Shown piece after piece: positions 23,846-31,279 of a stretch of 48,081 nucleotides of DNA. The DNA comes from an uncultured Pseudomonadota bacterium (GTDB taxonomy: Bacteria > Pseudomonadota > Alphaproteobacteria > Rs-D84), in assembly GCA_902787305.1 (NCBI GenBank), contig CADAFS010000007.1, positions 1 through 48,081 of the forward strand, read 5' to 3'. The notes beneath the pieces are model-generated. The model ran no database searches. It had not been told where the DNA came from and saw only the letters and a list, made by a program, of their open reading frames with translations. A program made the translations under genes and the position numbers. Each line of letters starts with the position of its first letter. Position 1 is the first letter of the stretch.

Positions 23846-23900
23846 CAAAAACTCCTTTTGTTTTACAGAATTATACCATAAAAAATATGGAATTCAAAAT

Positions 23901-23928
23901 AAAAACCGACCATAAACGGTCGGTCTTG
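23901..23928 (-). terminator. Terminator downstream of the tRNA-Arg 3'-end fragment
   Basis: Read on the minus strand, AAGACCGACC (23928-23919) pairs with GGTCGGTTTTT around a short loop. It stands in the same relation to the tRNA fragment at 23932-23952 as the real terminator does to tRNA-Arg. Confidence 0.65.
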
Positions 23929-23931
23929 AAT

Positions 23932-24124
23932 TTCTGGCGCACCCAGAAGGATAGTTCGCTTTGCTCACCACGCGTAAGGCGCGAACTACGCGCAAATATG
24001 CGCTTGTTCTTGCCAACTATCGTGTCGAACCCTCTGTTCGGGTTCGCATCCCAATAGGCGACGATAAAAATAAAACACGGTGTTAAACCGTGTTTTACTT
24101 TTATTCTGGCGCACCCAGAAGGAT
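23932..24124 (-). repeat. Duplicated tRNA-Arg 3' end bracketing about 170 bp
   Basis: The 21 bases TTCTGGCGCACCCAGAAGGAT occur at 24104-24124, where they are the 3' end of tRNA-Arg with CCA, and again at 23932-23952, where no tRNA body exists. Between them lie the tRNA terminator and a set of palindromes: CGAACCC/GGGTTCG, GCGCA/TGCGC and TAGTTCGC/GCGAACTA. This is the footprint expected of an element integrated at a tRNA 3' end, or of a lost second tRNA copy. No integrase gene is nearby. The rest of 23846-24345 holds no gene. Confidence 0.7.
24072..24096 (-). terminator. Terminator of tRNA-Arg
   Basis: AAAACACGGT (24096-24087 on the minus strand) pairs with ACCGTGTTTT (24081-24072) around a 5-base loop. 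It is followed by ATTTTT. Confidence 0.85.
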
Positions 24125-24183
24125 TCGAACCCTCAGTCTTCTGATCCGTAGTCAGACGCTTTATCCAGTTGAGCTATGGGTGC
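24107..24183 (-). tRNA. tRNA-Arg (ACG)
   Basis: This 77-base cloverleaf has acceptor stem GCACCCA/TGGGTGC, D arm AGCTCAACTGGAT, and anticodon stem TCTGA/TCAGA with loop CTACGGA (anticodon ACG, normally edited to ICG by TadA). The T loop is GGTTCGAATCC, the discriminator is G, and CCA is encoded. Confidence 0.95.
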
Positions 24184-24235
24184 AACGTACATTATTCTAT
24201 ACCAAAATATTCCGATTGCAAGAAAAAAGATTTAA

Positions 24236-24343
24236 TTAGTGATCAGTGTAAGTGATTAGTGGCTAGTAGCGTCTGGAATTAGGTCGTAATCGCGCGATTA
24301 TTCCAGAGAATACTAACCACTAACACTAACCACTAACACTATC
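24236..24343. repeat. Large palindromic composite: TTAGTG tract, 36-bp element, CACTAA tract
   Basis: TTAGTG/AGTGATTAGTGG units at 24236-24270 lead into TCTGGAAT (24272-24279). A 20-bp core containing AATCGCGCGATT follows, then ATTCCAGA (24300-24307) and ACTAACCACTAACACT units to 24343. The two flanking tracts are roughly reverse complements, so the whole unit is an inverted repeat. The element at 1901-1975 shares the 36-bp length, the end sequences and the flanking tract. Confidence 0.7.
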
Positions 24344-24345
24344 GA

Positions 24346-25272
24346 CTACATACTTTCCAACCGCCGGATTCTTTCCTTAATCGGTGGGTGGGTCGCCATA
24401 ATTTCACCGAAAAACGCGCGCGCCCGTGTTGGGTTCGCGATGCATATTGCCGCCATCGTCCTGCGACCATCAAGGTTTTTAACAACCGAATGTTCCGAAA
24501 TTTTACGCAGTGCCGCCGCGAGTGCCCGCGGATTCCGTGTTATATACGCACCCGTCGCATCCGCCGCATATTCACGCCGCCGCGAAATCGCCATATGCAA
24601 AATCGGCGAAATCAGAACATTGAAAAGTGTGAATGCCAACCACACCATCATTATCACCGCCGCGCTGTTGTTTTTATCATCACCATCCGAACGTGCATAC
24701 ATCATATTCCGCGCCAGCATATCTGCAATAAAGACCGTGACGCCAATGCCGGTAATAATAAACATATCAAGCCTTATATCGCGATTCCCAATATGCGCCA
24801 TTTCGTGGGCGATTACAGCCTCCAGTTCCGGTCGGTCCAATTTTTCAATAATTCCACGTGTGAGTGCCACCGTCGCATCGCGTGGACCGCGCCCCGTTGC
24901 GAACGCGTTAAGGCCACCGTCTTCGATAACATAAACCCGTGGCGTTGGCAACCCGGCGGCGATTGCGACATTTTCCACCGATTTGTAAATATACCGGTAT
25001 TCCGGGTCAGTGTCGTTTATTTGCTTTGCACCCGCCATGGAAAGCATCATAGAATCACCAAACGCCCACGATATCAGCATCCAAATAACACACACCACCA
25101 CGGTCGGCACCGCCACCATAGTGGTTGTATTGATTGCATCATTTAACGGTTGCACACACCAAACGCACAAAAATACCAATGCAATAAAAATAACCGGAAA
25201 CAGCACCACCAACACCGCGGTTTTTATGTTGTTTGCACGTATATGGTCATAAACAGTTTTGACTTTTTTCAT
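24346..25272 (-). CDS. htpX: HtpX-type membrane zinc metalloprotease
   Basis: HtpX (family M48) degrades damaged membrane proteins, acting in membrane quality control alongside FtsH. The ATG at 25272 gives the familiar N-terminus MKKVKTVYDHIRANN and a 308-residue protein. The upstream part of the open frame is atypical. Two N-terminal membrane helices are followed by the zinc motif HEMAHIGNRD, two more hydrophobic helices and REYAADATGAY, which supplies the third ligand. The C-terminal THPPIKERIRRLE is also typical. It is transcribed divergently from the gene at 25375. Confidence 0.93.
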   Translation of the reverse strand: MKKVKTVYDHIRANNIKTAVLVVLFPVIFIALVFLCVWCVQPLNDAINTTTMVAVPTVVVCVIWMLISWAFGDSMMLSMAGAKQINDTDPEYRYIYKSVENVAIAAGLPTPRVYVIEDGGLNAFATGRGPRDATVALTRGIIEKLDRPELEAVIAHEMAHIGNRDIRLDMFIITGIGVTVFIADMLARNMMYARSDGDDKNNSAAVIMMVWLAFTLFNVLISPILHMAISRRREYAADATGAYITRNPRALAAALRKISEHSVVKNLDGRRTMAAICIANPTRARAFFGEIMATHPPIKERIRRLESM

Positions 25273-25319
25273 GCCCCAATCATACCGAACCCGCCCCACA
25301 GAATTCAAGAAATTTTTAC

Positions 25320-25347
25320 TTGACATTGTAAAATTTTGTGTTATATT
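25320..25347 (+). promoter_or_regulatory. Promoter of the 25375 gene
   Basis: TTGACA (25320-25325), 16-bp spacer, TATATT (25342-25347). It is followed by a good AAAGGA site ahead of the ATG. Confidence 0.75.
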
Positions 25348-25374
25348 TGTGTTGAACAAACAAAAGGATGATTC

Positions 25375-25977
25375 ATGAACACACCAGAATTTAATCAAAT
25401 CGTAACTAATAAAAGTCTAAAAAAGTTGCAAACTAGGAGTAGAGAAATAAAGAGATACATTGAGATCCTTGTGGGGGTATCATTAGTTGGGGCTCTGTCT
25501 GGGTTAGTGATTGGGCGATCCGATAGTGAAAAAAGACATAATACTGTAGAGGATGGCGTCGTTTGTGGCGCATTTAGCAGCGCAATGATAGCTTTTGCGT
25601 TATTGATGAATTCACTTAAGATAGACGCTGATATTGACAAAGAAAAAACAAAAAATGATAAGGCCCGCAATTTGTTTATGAGTAACATTGGGGCCGATTA
25701 TGATGCAAAAAATTTTGATGCCGCGAAAAATCTGGCCGAATACATATTGTCGTATATGGACGCAACAGACAAACAGAAAATAGAAAGTGAATATAAACAA
25801 CTTGATTTGAACGATAACAAGGCCTGTGCCAAATTCATAAACCTTGTTCGGGATAGCATCGAAAAGGTTATTAACGATAACCAAGGGATGAGGAGTATAT
25901 TACAAGAAATTGCTGCCGGCAAAACATACATGTTTCACGGTTGGAATTATGGCACAACGGGGCATGGCGGTCGGTAA
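25375..25977 (+). CDS. Small membrane protein of unknown function
   Basis: This 200-residue protein has a short charged N-terminus, then two hydrophobic segments: about 29-47 (YIEILVGVSLVGALSGLVIG) and 60-80 (VVCGAFSSAMIAFALLM). The region from about 85 to 180 is helical and charged and probably cytoplasmic. The extreme C-terminus, WNYGTTGHGGR, is glycine-rich. AAAGGA precedes the start and a terminator follows, so it is a single-gene unit. No family is recognised. Confidence 0.65.
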   Translation: MNTPEFNQIVTNKSLKKLQTRSREIKRYIEILVGVSLVGALSGLVIGRSDSEKRHNTVEDGVVCGAFSSAMIAFALLMNSLKIDADIDKEKTKNDKARNLFMSNIGADYDAKNFDAAKNLAEYILSYMDATDKQKIESEYKQLDLNDNKACAKFINLVRDSIEKVINDNQGMRSILQEIAAGKTYMFHGWNYGTTGHGGR

Positions 25978-25997
25978 AACTTCCATATGTTATTAAA

Positions 25998-26023
25998 CTG
26001 GGCGCGTTCGCGTCCAGTTTTTG
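25998..26023 (+). terminator. Terminator of the 25375-25977 gene
   Basis: ACTGGGCGC pairs with GCGTCCAGT around a TTC-containing loop, followed by TTTTTG. Confidence 0.75.
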
Positions 26024-26150
26024 TTTCTTCGTGGTGCTTTGCACCGCGCACTCTCCGCTTACACCAAGCCGGGGCAAAGCCCTGGCGCAGTCTCGGCACC
26101 GCACCAGCGGTGACGGATAACCCTTGTCCCACGAAGCCTTGGCGAAGTGG
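26024..26150. repeat. Dispersed palindromic repeat, inverted copy of one at 47 kb
   Basis: Positions of about 26062-26098 (ACACCAAGCC ... CAGTCTCGGC) are nearly the reverse complement of 47054-47090. A second palindrome follows at about 26129-26152 (CCCACGAAGCC ... GAAGTGGG). No gene is present in this 180-bp gap. Confidence 0.65.
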
Positions 26151-26160
26151 GAACCAACAC

Positions 26161-26188
26161 TTGCACTGGCCACTAAATATGATAAAAT
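26161..26188 (+). promoter_or_regulatory. Promoter of the M23 peptidase gene, leaderless type
   Basis: TTGCAC (26161-26166), 16-bp spacer, TAAAAT (26183-26188). Nine bases separate it from the ATG at 26198, with no ribosome site. Confidence 0.55.
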
Positions 26189-26197
26189 ACATACATA

Positions 26198-27043
26198 ATG
26201 TGGGGCGGGGCAATTGTTTCTTTTGCGATGGCGATGTTTACACACACGGCGGTTTACGCCGGGTTCATTGCGCCAATGGAATTTCCAAAGGTCGCGGCGG
26301 ATTTGTCTTTTGTTGACCGTATGGCACTAAACGCCGCCGGATATGAACCATACGAAAGCGAATACGATGAAAACGGCAAATGTATTTCGGGGTGCGCGTA
26401 TGCGTTACCAAATATCGAAGATGAAATCGCCGCAATGGAACGTCGCAATGCGATGGCCCGCCAAGATTTGGTGGACGATTACGGATACACCGAAAACGAA
26501 GATGGCGATTTAATCCCGCCGGCCGAAGATATGCCGTGGGACGATGGCCAGGGGGACCTTGATACGCCATTTCCAATCGAATACAAACAATGTGCGATTC
26601 AAAACCCAAAGTTCAAAAATACCAATGTGCCGTACGGGTCACCACTTGGGTATATAACATGCATAACGTCCGAATATGGCGTGCAAAGAAAATTATCTTG
26701 GTACAACAAAACAAAGATTCATTATGGTATTGATTTGGCCGCAAATACGGGAACACCGATATACGCGCCGGCAAATGGTACTGTTGTGACAGTATTCAAT
26801 ATGAACAGAACTTGCGGCAACGGAATCATCATAAAACACCCAAGTGGTTATGCAACACAATACTGTCACCTAAGCCGGGTGTCTGTGTCGCGTGGTGAAT
26901 CGGTCGCGTCGGGGTGTCTTATTGGATACACGGGCAACACCGGCCAGAGTACCGGACCGCACCTGCATTACGCGGTAAAGAAAGATGGTTATGCGATAAA
27001 CCCAAAAAACTTTATCGAACCCGGACACAGAATGTGTCACTAG
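26198..27043 (+). CDS. Secreted M23 family peptidase (LytM-like)
   Basis: This 281-residue protein opens with a hydrophobic export segment (MWGGAIVSFAMAMFTHTAVYA). An acidic, disordered stretch follows (about 60-120). The C-terminal LytM domain has HYGIDLA (zinc His and Asp near residue 175) and PHLHYAV (second zinc His near 255), with the usual GNTGxSTGPHLHY block complete. Such enzymes cut peptide cross-links of peptidoglycan or regulate amidases in cell separation. The gene ends in CTAG, shared as the stop codon with the convergent Smr gene. Confidence 0.9.
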   Translation: MWGGAIVSFAMAMFTHTAVYAGFIAPMEFPKVAADLSFVDRMALNAAGYEPYESEYDENGKCISGCAYALPNIEDEIAAMERRNAMARQDLVDDYGYTENEDGDLIPPAEDMPWDDGQGDLDTPFPIEYKQCAIQNPKFKNTNVPYGSPLGYITCITSEYGVQRKLSWYNKTKIHYGIDLAANTGTPIYAPANGTVVTVFNMNRTCGNGIIIKHPSGYATQYCHLSRVSVSRGESVASGCLIGYTGNTGQSTGPHLHYAVKKDGYAINPKNFIEPGHRMCH

Positions 27044-27411
27044 TCATCTTTCAATTTGCGGAATTTTACCGCGAAACTGCCGTTATTTATCGGTGTGCAT
27101 GAAACGATATACGGCGAAAGCAAACTTTCGCGCACCCATTCTTGAAATTTGATTTTAAGTATCCCACTTGCCCCCGTTATGATTTTCGCATCCTTTACCC
27201 CCGATAACGCAAGTTCCATGATTTCATCCCATGACTGTTCGATTGTTTTCATATGTAAATCAAGTGTCGCGTGTTCGGGAACATGCACGGGCGCAGGAAT
27301 CCGTGTTGACAGGTGTAATTCGGTTCTAACGCGCCGACGCGTCACGGAATCATCCGGCGAAAAATCCGCCCCAATCATTTCGGCAATATCTTGGTCCGTA
27401 AGTTTGCGCAT
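27040..27411 (-). CDS. Smr domain protein
   Basis: This 123-residue protein carries the Smr signature LDLHMKTIEQSWDEI (usually LDLHGxxxxEA) and KDAKIITGASGILK (usually IIHGKGxGxLR). These are known from the C-terminus of MutS2 and from stand-alone nicking endonucleases. The last part of the fold continues to the C-terminus. The Gly after LDLH is Met and the HGKG loop is TGAS, so nuclease activity may be weakened. It follows bamD by 3 bases, probably co-transcribed. Confidence 0.82.
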   Translation of the reverse strand: MRKLTDQDIAEMIGADFSPDDSVTRRRVRTELHLSTRIPAPVHVPEHATLDLHMKTIEQSWDEIMELALSGVKDAKIITGASGILKIKFQEWVRESLLSPYIVSCTPINNGSFAVKFRKLKDD

Positions 27412-27414
27412 CGA

Positions 27415-28143
27415 TTATTTATCTTTCAGTTTTTTCGCCCATTTGCCATCTGGAAAGTTTAGTTTTAACATTTCGGCAAACCCGTCCGCTTGTTCCGTCA
27501 GGCCAATTGCGGTATATGCCTCGGTAAGTCTATACATCGCCTCTTCGGGCATGACGGTTTCGGGCGCATCGGTTATAACAGATTGAAACTTTGTAATCGC
27601 ACTTGCCCAGTTTTCTTTACGCATATCGTTGCGCGCGGAATACATAACCTTGCCCGCGATATAGTTTTTTAGGATATTGATTTTATTTTTGGCATTTTCG
27701 GCGTACGGCGACCGCGGAAACCGGTCAACGATTTGCTGAAATTGTTGTAATGCATAGACCGACATTCCCGGTTCACGGCGGACATCACTAACCTGGCGAT
27801 AATAGCACATCCCGCGCAGGTATAATACATATGGCACATCCCGATGCCCCGGGTGAAACCGCATAAACCGGTCGGCGGTAAGGATTGCGCCCGGAAAATC
27901 ATCGTCCAAGTATTGTGAATATGCCGCCATAATCAACGCGTCCGCCGACCAGCTGCTTGCCGGGTATTGTGTTTCAACCATTTGAAACTTTTCGGCCGCA
28001 TCGTCATAGTTTTCTTTTTCAAATTCGCCGTACGCATCGTCATAGAGTTCCGTAATCGATTTATTCGTTATGATTTTATCGGTATCGCCACTGCATCCGG
28101 CAACGGCAATCCCCAGAAAAAGCGGTAAAAATAATTTTTTCAT
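27415..28143 (-). CDS. bamD: Outer membrane assembly lipoprotein BamD
   Basis: BamD (ComL) is the essential lipoprotein partner of BamA. The 242-residue protein has a lipobox, IAVAGC (Cys17), and TPR-like helical repeats throughout: LYDDAYGEFEKENYDDAAEKF, YLDDDFPGAILTADRFMRF, YALQQFQQIVDRFPRSPYA and NWASAITKFQSVITDAP. These give the usual five-TPR array and normal length. It is transcribed divergently from murJ, with overlapping -10 regions (TATACT here, TATAAT on the other strand). Confidence 0.95.
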   Translation of the reverse strand: MKKLFLPLFLGIAVAGCSGDTDKIITNKSITELYDDAYGEFEKENYDDAAEKFQMVETQYPASSWSADALIMAAYSQYLDDDFPGAILTADRFMRFHPGHRDVPYVLYLRGMCYYRQVSDVRREPGMSVYALQQFQQIVDRFPRSPYAENAKNKINILKNYIAGKVMYSARNDMRKENWASAITKFQSVITDAPETVMPEEAMYRLTEAYTAIGLTEQADGFAEMLKLNFPDGKWAKKLKDK

Positions 28144-28160
28144 TTCTTTTTATTCCTGTC

Positions 28161-28190
28161 TTGATTTTGCTTGTTCGTGTTTAGTATAAT
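28161..28190 (+). promoter_or_regulatory. Promoter of murJ, leaderless type
   Basis: TTGATT (28161-28166), 18-bp spacer, TATAAT (28185-28190). Only seven bases separate it from the ATG at 28198, with no ribosome site, so transcription should begin at or beside the start codon. Confidence 0.75.
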
Positions 28191-28197
28191 CCAAACT

Positions 28198-29661
28198 ATG
28201 AAACTTGGCAAACATATTTTCGGCGTTGGTGCCATGACGGGAATAAGTCGCATATTCGGATTCGTCCGCGATATGCTAATTGCGCGCGTACTGGGTGCGG
28301 GGCGGCTTTCGGATATTTTTCTTGCCGCGTTCAAATTGCCAAATTTGTTTCGTGACCTGCTTGGCGAAGGGGCATTGTCGGCGATATTTATTCCGATGTA
28401 TGCGGATTCACGGCACGATGAATCGTTTGCAAAAAATGTGTTTTCGTGGCTCTTTGTTATATTGCTTGGAATAACATTGGTCTTTGAAATTTTTATGCCA
28501 CTTGTTGTGTGGGGCCTTGCGCCCGGGTTTGCGGATGTGCCGGGTAAAATGGAAATGACCGTTGTTATATCGCGGATAATGTTTTTCTATGTTATTTTCA
28601 TTTGCGCGGCGGCGTTTTTGTCGGCGGTGCTAAACGCTTTTTCGCGGTTTATGCTTGCGGCGTTTATGCCGGTGCTGTTAAATATCATGCTTATTGGCGC
28701 ACTGCTGTTTTCGATGCATATCGGCGCATCGGACACGGTCCTTTACATAATGGCGGGCACGGTCGTTTTGTCCGGAATAATTCAATGTTTGGTACTGCTG
28801 TGGCGAATACACAGAAAACATTTTGGTTTGTGCCTTGTGGTGCCGCGATGGACGCCGGCGATAAAGACGATGTTCAAACGTTTTGGTGTAAGTTTGATTG
28901 GCAACGGCTTTTATCAAATTACTATAATTCTTGGGACATTGGTGGCAAGTTTTGAAAGTGGTGCGGTGTCGTGGCTTTATTATTCCGACCGAATTGTTCA
29001 GTTGCCATTTGCGATGATTGGACTTGCGGTTGGAACGGTTTTAATGTCGTCGATATCAAATGCAATCGCCGAAAAAAATATGCGCAGTGTCCATATCCAA
29101 CAAAATTCTTCGATGCGCCAATCAATGATGTTGATTATGCCGTGCGTGGCGGGATTGTTCGTGTTGGCGGAACCGATAATAAAATATCTTTTTGAATACG
29201 GCGCATGGACGGCGCATTCAACGCACGCGGTCGCAATCGCAATTATGATTCAGGTTTTTGTTCTGCCCGCAATGCTGATAAGTCAGATTTATAGTAAAAC
29301 ACTCTATGCATCCCAGGATGTAAAAACACCGGTTAAAACAAGTATTGTATCGCTTGGTGTTGCGTCGGTGATATATTTGGGACTTTTCTGGTTCGTTGGA
29401 TATTTGGCGATTCCGATTGGCGTGGTGGTAAGTGGTTATGTGAAAAATTACCTGCTGGGGCGCGCGTGTCGTCGGCGTGGACTTGCCAAAATTGATGGCC
29501 GAACGGTTCGTGCGATTGTTGTTTTTGGTGTAATTGCGGCGGCACTTGGGGTTGGACTTTGGGTTGTCCCGGTGACAAGTATTTTTGCACTTGGACTTGC
29601 GATTGCGGGTTATGGAATTATCTATATGCCGATTGCATTTTTAATAAATCGTAAAATATAA
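28198..29661 (+). CDS. murJ: Lipid II flippase MurJ
   Basis: MurJ moves lipid II across the inner membrane for peptidoglycan synthesis. The start at 28198 (MKLGKHIFGVGAMTGISR) matches family N-termini; an upstream in-frame start at 28171 lies before the -10 box. The 487-residue protein has about 14 membrane helices. It carries the MurJ motifs RIFGFVRDMLIARVLGAG, LFRDLLGEGALSAIFIP and YYSDRIVQLPFAMIGLAVGT. With uppS and lepB in the window it completes much of the wall-precursor and export machinery. Confidence 0.96.
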   Translation: MKLGKHIFGVGAMTGISRIFGFVRDMLIARVLGAGRLSDIFLAAFKLPNLFRDLLGEGALSAIFIPMYADSRHDESFAKNVFSWLFVILLGITLVFEIFMPLVVWGLAPGFADVPGKMEMTVVISRIMFFYVIFICAAAFLSAVLNAFSRFMLAAFMPVLLNIMLIGALLFSMHIGASDTVLYIMAGTVVLSGIIQCLVLLWRIHRKHFGLCLVVPRWTPAIKTMFKRFGVSLIGNGFYQITIILGTLVASFESGAVSWLYYSDRIVQLPFAMIGLAVGTVLMSSISNAIAEKNMRSVHIQQNSSMRQSMMLIMPCVAGLFVLAEPIIKYLFEYGAWTAHSTHAVAIAIMIQVFVLPAMLISQIYSKTLYASQDVKTPVKTSIVSLGVASVIYLGLFWFVGYLAIPIGVVVSGYVKNYLLGRACRRRGLAKIDGRTVRAIVVFGVIAAALGVGLWVVPVTSIFALGLAIAGYGIIYMPIAFLINRKI

Positions 29662-29671
29662 AAATAAAAAG

Positions 29672-29700
29672 TTGAAACCACCTTTTTTATATGGTATAAT
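29672..29700 (+). promoter_or_regulatory. Promoter of the RlpA-like gene
   Basis: TTGAAA (29672-29677), 17-bp spacer, TATAAT (29695-29700). An AAGGAG site precedes the ATG at 29730. Confidence 0.85.
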
Positions 29701-29729
29701 ATGCGCATAAAGAATGTAAGGAGTAATCA

Positions 29730-30638
29730 ATGAAAAAATTGGTATCTTTGGCGGTGTTGACCGCGTTGGTCGCGGGTTGCGCCGATTTGTCACAGACAGG
29801 TAGTTCGGATTATGGTTCCGATGGTATCGGTGAAGAAACCCTTGCCACAGAGGCAAAAACCACACCGGCACCGGTAAATGACGATTCGTATCTGCTTGCG
29901 GCGGCACCACGTTATTATGTTGGAAATGCGTACAAGGTCGAAGATACTCAATACATCCCGGCCGAAGATTGGACATATAACCAGGTCGGCATGGCGGGTA
30001 TAATTCCAACTGAATTAAACGGCACGAAAACAAGTAATGGCGAAACATACAACATGAATCAAATGTTGGGAACAAGCAAAACTTTGCCACTGCCCACGAT
30101 TGCCAAGGTCACAAATTTGGAAAACGGCGAATCGGTTGTTGTTCGTATAAACAATCGTGGCCCGTTTGTTAATACGCGTATTATCGATTTGTCTGCCGCC
30201 GCTGCGGAAAAGATTGGCGTAACCAATCAATCCAAGGTCCAGGTTCAGATTATGCCTGAACAAACAATGTTGGTAAAGACCGCAACGGTTGGCAAAACCG
30301 CGATGGTGCCGGCCACGGAAACGGTTGCAAAGCAACAGGTTGTTGCGGAACCCGTTCAAACATCCGAACCTGCGCCCGCACCGGCACCGGTTGCGTCCGG
30401 CGATTACAGTGTCCAAGTTGCGGCGTTTTATGCCGAAGACAGTGCGAATACATTATTGCAAAAAATGCGTAATTATGGCGATGCAATTGTCGTAAAGGAA
30501 GGCGATATGTACAAGGTTCGTATTGTAAATCTTGATGCCGCCGGCGCGCGTCGCGTGATTGATGCACTGCGTAATGGCGAAGGCATGGCGCCGGGTCTGT
30601 TAAAGAACGGACGCTGGATAAATGCCGACAGCATTTAA
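29730..30638 (+). CDS. rlpA: RlpA-like septal lipoprotein with SPOR domain
   Basis: This 302-residue lipoprotein has lipobox LVAGC (Cys17). A double-psi beta-barrel domain covers about residues 65-175, including ETYNMNQMLGTSKTLPLPT, KVTNLENGESVVVRINNRGP and RIIDLSAAAAEKIG, the standard RlpA blocks. A Pro/Ala-rich linker leads to a C-terminal SPOR domain (about 222-300, GDYSVQVAAFY), which binds denuded glycan at the division septum. RlpA enzymes are lytic transglycosylases acting on such glycans. It has its own promoter and terminator. Confidence 0.92.
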   Translation: MKKLVSLAVLTALVAGCADLSQTGSSDYGSDGIGEETLATEAKTTPAPVNDDSYLLAAAPRYYVGNAYKVEDTQYIPAEDWTYNQVGMAGIIPTELNGTKTSNGETYNMNQMLGTSKTLPLPTIAKVTNLENGESVVVRINNRGPFVNTRIIDLSAAAAEKIGVTNQSKVQVQIMPEQTMLVKTATVGKTAMVPATETVAKQQVVAEPVQTSEPAPAPAPVASGDYSVQVAAFYAEDSANTLLQKMRNYGDAIVVKEGDMYKVRIVNLDAAGARRVIDALRNGEGMAPGLLKNGRWINADSI

Positions 30639-30661
30639 AAAGTTTCTCATGTGTGTACCTC

Positions 30662-30689
30662 CAAATCCTCGTTGCAAAACGGGGATTTT
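30662..30689 (+). terminator. Terminator of the RlpA-like gene
   Basis: AAATCC-T-CGTT pairs with AACG-G-GGATTT around a GCAA loop, followed by TTTT. It reaches the stop codon of the convergent gene. Confidence 0.75.
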
Positions 30690-31190
30690 TTAGTGCGCTT
30701 TTGCACTTGTGGCATTTGTGGTAATTGATTTATATATAACACCGGCTTCATCAAACATTTTAAGAGATAAATTTAAAGTATCGCGCCAGCCGGGTATTTG
30801 TTTCTTTTCTTCTGGTTCCATATAAATTACTTCTTTGATATTAGATTGAATAATAGCTCCCGCACAACGCATACATGGCGGCATAGTGACATATAAAATC
30901 GCTTGGCTAAGATTAGTTCCATTTCTTGCCGCATTTAATATAGCGTTTACCTCGGCATGAACAACGTATTCATATTTTATTGGTCGTTCCCATCTTTGGG
31001 AAATATCATCATTGACGCCACGCGGAAAACCGTTATACCCCATAGAACGAACCTCTTTATCCGGTCCAATGATAACGCATCCGACTTTGGTGCTGCCATC
31101 CTTGGACCACCCTGCGATAAGTTTTGCCATTTCCATAAATCGTTGGTTCCATTTTTCGTCAAAAGTAAATTCTCTTTTTTCGTTAGTCAT
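30690..31190 (-). CDS. Deoxycytidylate (dCMP) deaminase family protein
   Basis: This 166-residue zinc enzyme has the cytidine-deaminase motif HAEVNAIL (zinc His78, catalytic Glu80) and PPCMRCAG (zinc Cys106 and Cys109). Upstream is the dCMP deaminase block VGCVIIGPDKEVRSMGYNGFPRGV. The reaction dCMP to dUMP feeds thymidylate synthesis. The length fits the ComEB/dCMP deaminase family; the late-competence name comEB is used for relatives, but function here is most simply nucleotide metabolism. It is a single-gene unit, convergent with the RlpA-like gene. Confidence 0.9.
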   Translation of the reverse strand: MTNEKREFTFDEKWNQRFMEMAKLIAGWSKDGSTKVGCVIIGPDKEVRSMGYNGFPRGVNDDISQRWERPIKYEYVVHAEVNAILNAARNGTNLSQAILYVTMPPCMRCAGAIIQSNIKEVIYMEPEEKKQIPGWRDTLNLSLKMFDEAGVIYKSITTNATSAKAH

Positions 31191-31279
31191 GGTAAATCCT
31201 TTTTGGTTAATTTACAATAACTACGCAGATTTTCAAGTTTTTTGTTCACTTTTGAAATATGTGTGCTATTGTTTATGGT

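Noticed and set aside
24346-25398. A longer HtpX starting at 25398
   Set aside because: The extra 42 residues are atypical for HtpX and overlap the promoter and start of the divergent gene; the ATG at 25272 gives the usual N-terminus.
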